Of a DNA stretch of 5,419 bases, positions 1 to 5,275 are shown one piece after another. Source of the DNA: Thermoflexales bacterium (GTDB lineage Bacteria; Chloroflexota; Anaerolineae; S140-20); NCBI GenBank assembly GCA_015484715.1, contig WFUY01000147.1:1-5419 (forward strand), written 5' to 3'. The position numbers and the translations under genes were made by a program. The notes under the pieces are model-generated. The model had not been told where the DNA came from and searched no databases. It worked only from the letters and a program-made list of their open reading frames with translations. Each line of letters begins with the position of its first letter. Positions within the stretch are counted from its first letter, which is position 1.

Positions 1-1238
1 ACCCCGCTCTCGGTAACGTTCCCCGTGACCCCTACGATGGACCGCACCACCCGCCGTCGGAGACGCCGGTCGTTTTCCGCGTAGACGACGACGTGGAAGG
101 CCCGCACCACGTTGCGCAGCGCGACGTTCTCCGGCAGGTTCCGGGCGGCCATCAGGCACAGATCGCGAAAGCGCTCCAGGGCGTCCCGAGGGCCGTTGGC
201 GTGAATGCTCCCCATTACGGCATGCCCCGTGTTGCCCGCCTGCACGAAATCCCACGCCTCGGCCCCCCTCGCCTCCCCCAGAATGATCCAATCGGGACGC
301 TTGCGCAGGGCTTGGACCACCAGGTCCCGTTGGGTGACCTCCGTCCCCTTCGCCTCCCCCGCCACCCGGGTGACCAGGTAGCTCACGTTCATCAACGGCA
401 CGTCCAATTCCCGCGTGTCCTCGATGACCACCACGGCGTCGTCCGGCGGGATGGACCCGCTCAGGGCGTTGATCAGCGTGGTCTTGCCCGACGCCGTAGC
501 CCCGGTGATCAGGATGGACCCCCGCCCGGCGATGACGCGGCGAAGAAAGTCGGCCGCCTCCTGCGTCAAGGTCCCCAGGCGAACCAATTTGTCCAACCGG
601 TCCTCACCGGGAGCGAAGAGGCTCCGATGCCGGCGGATGACCACCTGCGGCCAGGGTTCGGCAACGGGGTGCAGGATAACGTGGATGCGAGAGCCGTCCT
701 TCAACCGGGCGTCGGCGTAGGGACGGGCGAAGTTCACCTGCCGGCCGCTCCACGCCAGCGCCCGCTGCACGAGTTCCATCAAACGGCGCTCGCTCCCGAA
801 GTCTACGCCGGTCACCATCTCCCTCTGCCCCCCGGACCGCACGACGATGACCCGATGCGGCCCCAAGATGTAGATGTCCTCGATGCTCTCATCCCGGAGT
901 AATGGGTCGAGGGGTCCCAGGCCCAACAGTTCGTCCAAAACCCGTTCGACGATCAGGTCCGGGGAGCCGGAGACGGTAGGACGGTTGTCGGCAAGGGCGA
1001 CCCGATTGAACCGCTCCAGTTCCTCCCGCACCAGCTCGGCCATCCGCCGTCGGTCGGTCGGTCCGGGATTCTCCATCTGGGCCGGGGTAAACGTTCCTTT
1101 GAAGAGCTTTCGCACCCGCTCCAGGAGCGCGTCATACGGGTCGGTTCCCTCGCGCAGCGCCCGGGCCGCTGCGCCGTCGGCCACCTGCCGGGCTACCAAG
1201 TCAATCTGTTCGTCCTGTCCGAAGGAAAGCGTAGCCAT
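1..1238 (-). CDS. cpaF: Tad pilus secretion ATPase CpaF/TadA, 3' end cut by window edge
   Basis: This is a PilT/VirB11-family secretion ATPase that powers assembly of Tad/Flp pili at the cytoplasmic face of the inner membrane. The reading frame is open from ATG at 1238 to base 1, giving 412 residues with no stop, so the C-terminal end lies outside the window. Visible motifs: N-terminal core with E120-D121-I122 followed by a GP turn; Walker A GATASGKT at residues 246-253 (K252); Asp box IEDTREL with E273 and D274; Walker B IILGEARG with E322; His box GSIHAN with H346. The segments NTGHAVMGSIHANGPRDAL and KLVRLGTLT are typical of CpaF rather than of T2SS or T4P ATPases. The start is preceded by AAGGG (1245-1249) with a 6-base spacer, a weaker ribosome site than those of the two genes before it. 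It lies 17 bases after the cpaE stop, so the two are very likely co-transcribed. All catalytic residues are intact. Confidence 0.95.
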   Translation of the reverse strand, partial: MATLSFGQDEQIDLVARQVADGAAARALREGTDPYDALLERVRKLFKGTFTPAQMENPGPTDRRRMAELVREELERFNRVALADNRPTVSGSPDLIVERVLDELLGLGPLDPLLRDESIEDIYILGPHRVIVVRSGGQREMVTGVDFGSERRLMELVQRALAWSGRQVNFARPYADARLKDGSRIHVILHPVAEPWPQVVIRRHRSLFAPGEDRLDKLVRLGTLTQEAADFLRRVIAGRGSILITGATASGKTTLINALSGSIPPDDAVVVIEDTRELDVPLMNVSYLVTRVAGEAKGTEVTQRDLVVQALRKRPDWIILGEARGAEAWDFVQAGNTGHAVMGSIHANGPRDALERFRDLCLMAARNLPENVALRNVVRAFHVVVYAENDRRLRRRVVRSIVGVTGNVTESG

Positions 1239-1255
1239 TCTGCACCCTTATACAC

Positions 1256-2578
1256 CTATGAAAAGAGCCGCATAAATCCCCGCCTTCGTCCGCCCTGGAG
1301 CCGCCGAATCTCCACCAGCGGCGGATAAAGCGTGGCCGCCAGCGTCATCAGGTCTCGGCTGGTCCGAGCCTTCCCGTCGTGAAGCACCAACGGCTCACCG
1401 GCATTCAGGGCAACGGTAGCCGCCTCGTCCTCGCTCATCGCCACCTCCTGGAGGATCGGCATCTCATCCAGCGCCTTCTGGATGTCGCGGCGACCGATGC
1501 CGTGGCGAGGATGATATTTGTTCACCACAACCCGCACCCGATCCCCTTCCACCAGACCGGCATCCCTCAGAGAGCGCAACGCCTGCCGGGCATCGTTCAA
1601 ACTGGTCACCGTGGAATTGACCACCAGGTAGACGTGATCGGCCCCCTTGAGGGCCGCGTAGTGGACCGGGTTGTTGTAGGTCTGCCCGGCGTCCACAATA
1701 ACGAAGTCGAAGGCCGGTCGCAGCGCGTTCAGCAAAGCCTCAAAGAAGCGCAGCCCCTGCTCCTTCGCCAACGGGTCTCGCGCCGCCATCCATTGCTGGG
1801 GGAGTCCTAAAAGCACCCGCAGACCGGTCGGTCGCCGACCGACGTAGTACGGCACCAGGTGATTCTGGGCCATCGGCGTAGTCATTCGCCCCTCCTGGAG
1901 GAAGGCCGTGGCCAGAGAGTAGATGTTCTTCCCTTCTTGAGGCAGGTTCAGCAGAAGGTGAACGTTGCCCTTGTTCATGTCGGCGTCCACCAGCACCACC
2001 CGTTTGTTGGCCATCACCCCCAGCGCCGCCGCCACGTTGGTCGCCAGCGTCGTCTTGCCTACCCCTCCCGTCGGGGACCAGAAGGTGATGGCCTGCCGCA
2101 TCCATCCCCCCCGGTCCACGACGGCCGCTACGCGCGGAGAGAGTTGGGGAACGTACTTGTCGGAGGCCCGGAAGCGATGGGCCTCCAGCAAGGAGACCCG
2201 GGCCGTTCGCGCCAGACGACCGATCCCCTCCCGGCTCAGCGGACGGTTGAGATGCCCAACGGCCCCTGCCTCCTCCATCGTCTGCGCCCAGTCGGTGGCA
2301 GGGTCCACCAAGGCGATGGTGAGAATGGGGCGGTCGGGGTAGTGGTACAGTCGGTTTATCACCTCCAGGTTCAAACCCGGCAGTTCCGGCGAGAGGAGTA
2401 CGACGTCGGCCTCCCGCTCCTCGGCATCCTTCTCCAACGTCGTCCCTTCGTAGGTGATCCCTGCCAGCACGATTCCGTGAGGGTTGTCGGGGACCAACTC
2501 CGCCATCAGGACCTGGAGGTCCGCCATCAACGCAGGGGGAAGCGCAGCCAACAAGCGGATGGGGCGTTCCTCGGCCAT
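1256..2578 (-). CDS. cpaE: CpaE/TadZ-type pilus localisation protein (pseudo-receiver + MinD/ParA-like ATPase)
   Basis: 440 residues. Residues about 7-125 resemble a response-regulator receiver fold, but the position after the VVLL strand is S63, not the phosphoacceptor aspartate, so it is probably a non-phosphorylated pseudo-receiver. Residues about 160-420 form a MinD/ParA/TadZ ATPase: P-loop SPTGGVGKTTLA (168-179, K175), Walker A' VVLVDAD (D198, D200), Walker B FVIVDAG (D296) and a VVNK motif near 351-354. In Tad systems this protein targets the assembly machine to its membrane site. The signature lysine of the deviant Walker A motif (KGGVGKT) is T170 here. The C-terminus is basic and hydrophobic (RRRGFMRLFS), like a membrane-targeting tail. 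I chose ATG 2578 because AGGAGG lies 9 bases upstream and the start overlaps the cpaB stop as TGATG; ATG 2584 (two residues longer) is also possible. The frame stays open to about 2995, but that extension runs inside cpaB and is rejected. Confidence 0.92.
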   Translation of the reverse strand: MAEERPIRLLAALPPALMADLQVLMAELVPDNPHGIVLAGITYEGTTLEKDAEEREADVVLLSPELPGLNLEVINRLYHYPDRPILTIALVDPATDWAQTMEEAGAVGHLNRPLSREGIGRLARTARVSLLEAHRFRASDKYVPQLSPRVAAVVDRGGWMRQAITFWSPTGGVGKTTLATNVAAALGVMANKRVVLVDADMNKGNVHLLLNLPQEGKNIYSLATAFLQEGRMTTPMAQNHLVPYYVGRRPTGLRVLLGLPQQWMAARDPLAKEQGLRFFEALLNALRPAFDFVIVDAGQTYNNPVHYAALKGADHVYLVVNSTVTSLNDARQALRSLRDAGLVEGDRVRVVVNKYHPRHGIGRRDIQKALDEMPILQEVAMSEDEAATVALNAGEPLVLHDGKARTSRDLMTLAATLYPPLVEIRRLQGGRRRGFMRLFS

Positions 2579-3924
2579 CACCATTCCCCTCCTCCGGTGG
2601 ATCGCCGCCGAACGACGACGACCAATACGCCTACGACGACGGCCAGGAATATCCCCCCGACGCAAACGGGGATGATCAGCGCCGAGAGGCCGGCGGTCAT
2701 ATCCCGCCCCCCCGATCCGCCGGAGGAGCCCGCCGGGCCGGAGGACGGCGTCCCCTTGGGAACGGCCGTAGCCGCCGGAGGTTGCCCCGTCGAGGAAGCG
2801 GGTTGCGACCCTTGTGCCGGAGGACGAACGCCCGAAGCGGAGGGGGGAAGAGGCGTCGGTTGCCCACGGGATGAGGGAGAAAGGGTCGGTGATAAGCCGA
2901 CGGTGGACGTAACGGGAGGCGTCGAGACGGAGGTGGTGAGAACACCGAGGGCACGAAGCCGTTCCGCCTCGAAGAAGCGCCTCACGTCCTCCCACAAGAT
3001 GCCGGCCGTGGGCCGGTCCAGGACCTCGGTCGCTACGGCAACCGGTGACAGCAGGGAAACCCTCACCGTTCCGTTGTCGAGGGCAAAGGCGATCAACTCC
3101 TGGGCGTCTCTGGGGACCACGACGGTCAGGCTCTCCACCGGCCCCTGAACGTAGGGCGAGGGGCTCCCCCCACCCTGAGCGAAAGAGGCTCCGTAAGCCG
3201 GATTGGGCACCTGTTTGTGCTGTACGGACAGGACGCGGACGCCGCGCAAGACGACCTTGGCGAAGGGAGGACTCACCTCGGGCAGCCCTTCCAGAAGAGG
3301 ACCGGAGGTGATCGGGAGGGTGGTGGTCAAAGCGTAAGGGGAGGTGATGACGGTGGGAGAAGGAGGCGGAACTGCCGGAAGCAGCGACCGAGGCCCCCCG
3401 GGCGGAAGGACGGGGGGCAGGGCTGCCGCTTTTTCCGACTTCCCGGAAGAGCCCTCGACGAAGAACCCCTTGGGAATGCTGAGAACCAGGTCTACGTGAT
3501 CGCCGGGGAAAATCTGCTGAGGGGACGTCTTGGCATCCACCGGTACAACGACGGCGACCTGACCGGGATCGTCCAATGCCAGTGAGAGATGAACGGGAGC
3601 AAGAGGGTTCTCCGGGGAGACCAGGGCGTTGCGGCGCAAGGGTTCTCCCTTGTGGATGGGCTCGACCACCACGTGGCCGACGTACCGCTCCAGTTCATAT
3701 CTATGGACCAGACGCCGGGCCACGGTAGGGCTCATCCGCATCTGGTCCACGGCGATGTCTTGAGCGGTGAGAACGGTGTACGGCTCCAGGTCACGGCGGG
3801 CTACGGCGATTTGATAGGGTGGGGGATTCAGTAGGTTGGCTACCAGGAGAATGGCAACGAAAGCTCCGGCGAAAAGGAGAAGCCCAACCAGGAACGTGAT
3901 GCTCTTGAAGACTCGGAATTGCAT
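2578..3924 (-). CDS. cpaB: Tad pilus assembly protein CpaB/RcpC with two membrane segments
   Basis: 448 residues. The basic N-terminus (MQFRVFK) is followed by a hydrophobic helix at about residues 9-32. Next comes a SAF domain at about 38-102, recognisable from VARRDLEPYTVLTAQDI and from the IHKGEPLRRNAL stretch. The RcpC core follows, with LDDPGQVAVVVPVD and GDHVDLVLSIP (about 118-151), then KVVLRGVRVLSVQ (223-235) and VESLTVVVPRDAQELIAFALDNGTVRVSLLSP (about 263-294). A Pro/Ser/Thr-rich insert (about 157-220) interrupts the core. The C-terminal part is unusual: a disordered-looking Pro/Ser/Thr/Gly linker (about 330-407), a second hydrophobic helix (about 413-438), then RRRS. By the positive-inside rule both ends would be cytoplasmic and the middle outside. 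Family members help assemble the pilus across the envelope and typically have one N-terminal anchor. ATG 3924 has AGGAGG with a 5-base spacer. The gene starts 12 bases after the stop of the small upstream gene and overlaps the cpaE start by one base. Confidence 0.93.
   Translation of the reverse strand: MQFRVFKSITFLVGLLLFAGAFVAILLVANLLNPPPYQIAVARRDLEPYTVLTAQDIAVDQMRMSPTVARRLVHRYELERYVGHVVVEPIHKGEPLRRNALVSPENPLAPVHLSLALDDPGQVAVVVPVDAKTSPQQIFPGDHVDLVLSIPKGFFVEGSSGKSEKAAALPPVLPPGGPRSLLPAVPPPSPTVITSPYALTTTLPITSGPLLEGLPEVSPPFAKVVLRGVRVLSVQHKQVPNPAYGASFAQGGGSPSPYVQGPVESLTVVVPRDAQELIAFALDNGTVRVSLLSPVAVATEVLDRPTAGILWEDVRRFFEAERLRALGVLTTSVSTPPVTSTVGLSPTLSPSSRGQPTPLPPSASGVRPPAQGSQPASSTGQPPAATAVPKGTPSSGPAGSSGGSGGRDMTAGLSALIIPVCVGGIFLAVVVGVLVVVVRRRSTGGGEW
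2588..2593 (-). promoter_or_regulatory. Ribosome binding site of cpaE inside the end of cpaB
   Basis: AGGAGG on the minus strand, within GGAGGAGGGG, 9 bases before ATG 2578 and only 3 bases before the alternative ATG 2584. The spacing favours 2578. The site lies within the last codons of cpaB, and stop and start overlap as TGATG, which suggests translational coupling of the two proteins. Confidence 0.7.
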
Positions 3925-3929
3925 AGAAG

Positions 3930-3935
3930 CCTCCT
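3930..3935 (-). promoter_or_regulatory. Ribosome binding site of cpaB
   Basis: A perfect AGGAGG lies 5 bases before ATG 3924. It sits in the 12-base gap after the TAA that ends the small upstream gene, which supports both that stop and the cpaB start and suggests one transcript. Confidence 0.8.
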
Positions 3936-3936
3936 G

Positions 3937-4258
3937 TTACGGTCCCATTGTCAACGCCATCAGGAGCCCCTCAAGCCGATTCCTGAGATCGTCGAGGAGA
4001 AGGAGAAGGACGCGCCGCTGGCTGGTGGTGAGGTCGTCCAAGGCAACGTCGTTGAGCCCTCCAAGCGCGTCGTCGAGGCGGTGGAAGGTATCGCCCAGGG
4101 GGGAATGCAAAGCAGCCGACACCATCGCCCCCGCCGTGGGCAGGGGAAGTGGGGTCGGCTGCGATCGGCATCTTCAACCACCGCCGGCCCACTTCATCCA
4201 GATCGTGGGCGGCGGCCTCGGCTGCTATGGCGTCCGGGAGGATGGCAAGGCCTGTCAC
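3937..4258 (-). CDS. Small unrecognised first gene of the Tad operon, apparently frameshifted
   Basis: I do not recognise this protein. Two coding-like segments in different frames follow each other. The first begins at GTG 4258, with CGGAG 6 bases upstream, and reads VTGLAILPDAIAAEAAAHDL and on to about SPAHGG near 4130. The second contains ATG 4125 and reads MVSAALHSPLGDTFHRLDDA through DDLTTSQRRVLLLLLDDLRN to the stop at 3937-3939. Both use G or C at the third codon position in about 77% of codons (33/43 and 48/62), while the first frame beyond the junction turns into an Arg/Pro-rich, low-GC3 shadow. Removing one base from the five-G run near 4127-4131 would join them into one protein of about 106 residues. 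It has no signal peptide, clear membrane helix or pilin motif, and the C-terminal part looks like amphipathic helices. Alternatives: the 62-codon ORF 4125-3937 is the true gene; a sequencing error; a real inactivating mutation; or recoding. The first frame is also open back to TTG 4288 and on to a stop at 3971. Confidence 0.55.
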
Positions 4259-4300
4259 GAAAGTCTCCGATGTGTCCCCTCCCTCCAAAGACGCATCTAG

Positions 4301-4329
4301 ATATTACCACATAAGTTATAATTTGTCAA
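4301..4329 (-). promoter_or_regulatory. Sigma-70-type promoter of the Tad operon (P1)
   Basis: On the minus strand, TTGACA (4329-4324, full consensus -35) and TAATAT (4306-4301, 4 of 6 matches to TATAAT) are separated by exactly 17 bases. Transcription would start around 4293-4296, giving a leader of about 36-38 bases before GTG 4258, with the CGGAG ribosome site at a sensible distance. It is the only strong promoter-like sequence I see ahead of the small gene-cpaB-cpaE-cpaF series. The prediction is from sequence only. Confidence 0.75.
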
Positions 4330-4345
4330 GAATCATCTGACTAAT

Positions 4346-4354
4346 ATTATAACA
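4346..4354 (-). promoter_or_regulatory. Second, upstream extended -10 promoter (P2)
   Basis: On the minus strand the sequence TGTTATAAT (4354-4346) is a full-consensus TATAAT with the TGn extension, which can work without a good -35 element. The matching -35 position (about 4369-4374) has no recognisable hexamer and falls in the centre of a perfect palindrome. A start would lie near 4339, upstream of P1. Such matches arise by chance more often in AT-rich DNA, hence moderate confidence. Confidence 0.4.
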
Positions 4355-4361
4355 TAATCTT

Positions 4362-4381
4362 CTATTTCAACAGTGAAATAG
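4362..4381. promoter_or_regulatory. Perfect palindrome, candidate operator upstream of the Tad promoters
   Basis: The arms CTATTTCA (4362-4369) and TGAAATAG (4374-4381) are exact inverted repeats of 8 bases around the 4-base centre ACAG. The arms are mostly A/T and are not followed by a T-run on either strand, so a terminator is unlikely. The centre coincides with the -35 position of P2 and lies about 45 bases upstream of the P1 -35 centre, a place typical of dimeric regulator binding. No second copy was noticed in the window by eye. The binding protein is unknown; the neighbouring HTH protein is a candidate only by proximity. Confidence 0.45.
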
Positions 4382-4569
4382 TGCGTTTATCTGAGGAGTC
4401 AAAAGCAGCAAGAGGAAAACGGCGAAGAGATATAGAAGAGGTTACTTCGGAGGATGAAGGAGAAACAGGAACAAAACTGGACTTTCAGACACGCTTCGAC
4501 AGAATCAAGTTGTTTGAGTGGGGAGGAGCGTACTCTCTGGTAAAAAAACTGATGGCTCCTTCCCTTTCA

Positions 4570-4585
4570 GGTCAGCTTTCTGACC
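4570..4585 (-). terminator. Hairpin at the stop codon of the HTH gene, weak terminator candidate
   Basis: GGTCAG (4570-4575) and CTGACC (4580-4585) are exact inverted repeats around a 4-base loop, and the TGA stop (4574-4572) lies in one arm. On the minus strand no T-run follows directly; the nearest is seven T at about 4547-4541, more than 20 bases on. It may protect or end the transcript, but it is not a classical intrinsic terminator. Confidence 0.25.
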
Positions 4586-5198
4586 GAGGAGGTACAAGCT
4601 TTTCGTTGAAGAATCGCTTACCCCTCTTACCTCCCAAACGCCGCCGCAGTAAGCCGGCATAGGCAACGTCAGCTTCGTTCAGAACACGCTTTTTTCCTCG
4701 CCCTTTGCCCGCAGGCTCACTGATCACACGAATGTACCCCCATTGAATCCACCGGTAAAGACTGGGAAGAGGAATCTCATATTTCTCACTAGCATCCTTA
4801 ACGCCGATGGGCATTCCCTCTAAGTGCCTGACCTGTCTCCAGAGATTCACCCGTATACTGAGAACACGAACATCCTCTTCTGCCACGGCGAGCGTCCCAT
4901 CTATCGTTATGGCTTTTACCTCTCCCCGCTCAACGGCTTGCCGGAGCGTTTCTCCGTCCACGGCGAACCGCCGGAGTGATTCCTCAAAGGGCACGTATAC
5001 GGGCAAGGCAGCCTCTCCCACCACTTCGGGGGACCTGGCCAGATTTTCCGTATCCTCTCGAGACACTACAATCTCCTCGCCCAGTTTCACCGCCCGAATC
5101 AAGCCCTGATCTACAGCCCGGGCGAGCAGGGTCGGCTTGATATCAAAACTCCGAACAGCATCTTCAAATCGAAGGTACACCGGTTGTTTTTCTTTCAT
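4572..5198 (-). CDS. Triple helix-turn-helix (excisionase/MerR-like) DNA-binding protein
   Basis: 208 residues, soluble. It shows three related units of the HTH_17/excisionase type, in which a short helix pair is followed by an 'xG.I.a.k' wing start and a wing ending before an ED or EAD helix. Unit 1 is residues 6-54 (FEDAVRSFDI, QGLIRAVKL, VSREDTENLA). Unit 2 is 66-114 (FEESLRRFAV, RGEVKAITI, VAEEDVRVLS). Units 1 and 2 align without gaps at an offset of 60 residues with 16 of 49 identities. Unit 3, about 131-186, has KDASEKYEIP, SLYRWIQWGYIRVIS, a basic wing (GKGRGKKR) and NEADVAY. The C-terminal tail is also basic (RRRLGGKRGKR). Unit 3 has the most complete DNA-binding look; units 1 and 2 are more acidic and might be structural or protein-binding. 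ATG 5198 has GGGGAG 6 bases upstream. The role is likely regulatory or nucleoid-related, but the target is unknown. Third-position GC is visibly lower than in the Tad genes. Confidence 0.8.
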   Translation of the reverse strand: MKEKQPVYLRFEDAVRSFDIKPTLLARAVDQGLIRAVKLGEEIVVSREDTENLARSPEVVGEAALPVYVPFEESLRRFAVDGETLRQAVERGEVKAITIDGTLAVAEEDVRVLSIRVNLWRQVRHLEGMPIGVKDASEKYEIPLPSLYRWIQWGYIRVISEPAGKGRGKKRVLNEADVAYAGLLRRRLGGKRGKRFFNEKLVPPRSES

Positions 5199-5275
5199 CC
5201 TCTTCTCCCCAGAGGAACAACGACATTGCTTCCTCTTCGTAGTCTCCGGTCAGGCAGCTCGTGTATCCAGATTTT

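Larger units (their letters stand above)
4289..4571. other. Intergenic region between HTH gene and Tad operon, sharply AT-rich in part
   Basis: This stretch holds no convincing gene. Bases 4301-4380 are 22.5% G+C by direct count (18/80), in strong contrast to the GC-rich Tad genes, and contain both promoters and the palindrome. Bases 4381-4571 are purine-rich on the plus strand. They are covered by a plus-strand frame opening at GTG 4381 (93 codons to 4662) that lacks a ribosome site and runs about 90 bases into the 3' end of the opposite HTH gene, so I do not call it. A plus-strand promoter-like pair, TTGTCA (4323-4328) and TATTAT (4345-4350) with 16 bases between, could nevertheless fire rightwards. 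A T7 run on the minus strand near 4541-4547 may help end the HTH transcript. Confidence 0.6.

Noticed and set aside
93..902. Long plus-strand open frame of 269 codons
   Set aside because: It is antisense to cpaF, rich in Pro/His/Arg/Gln in the manner of a shadow frame, whereas the minus-strand frame has every ATPase motif in order.
2579..2995. N-terminal extension of CpaE up to base 2995
   Set aside because: The extension would overlap over 400 bases of cpaB in another frame and reads as Arg-rich shadow, while a strong ribosome site and ATG lie at the cpaB stop.
1859..3148. Plus-strand open frame of 429 codons
   Set aside because: It lies antisense across the cpaE/cpaB junction. Its product is Arg/Pro/Gly-rich with no recognisable domain, and the opposite strand encodes two clear Tad proteins.
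3960..4181. Minus-strand 73-codon frame in the small-gene region
   Set aside because: It is the third frame over the same segment, rich in Ser/Pro/Arg/Trp, and ends without relation to cpaB. The other two frames explain the segment better.
3937..4258. Small first gene as a Flp pilin
   Set aside because: It lacks the prepilin cleavage motif (G before E-Y or similar) and a long N-terminal hydrophobic helix.
3836..4314. Two plus-strand frames (154 and 131 codons) over the small gene
   Set aside because: Both are antisense to the GC3-biased small gene and the start of cpaB, with Arg/Ser/Pro-rich shadow composition and no ribosome site.
4362..4381. Palindrome read as an intrinsic terminator
   Set aside because: The stem is mostly A/T and neither strand has a T-run after it, so an operator is the better reading.
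4381..4662. Plus-strand frame of 93 codons from GTG 4381
   Set aside because: There is no ribosome site before the GTG, and its last third is antisense to the end of the HTH gene. The product, charged and then Arg/Pro-rich, matches no family I know. A weak rightward promoter-like pair upstream keeps a small chance that it is real.
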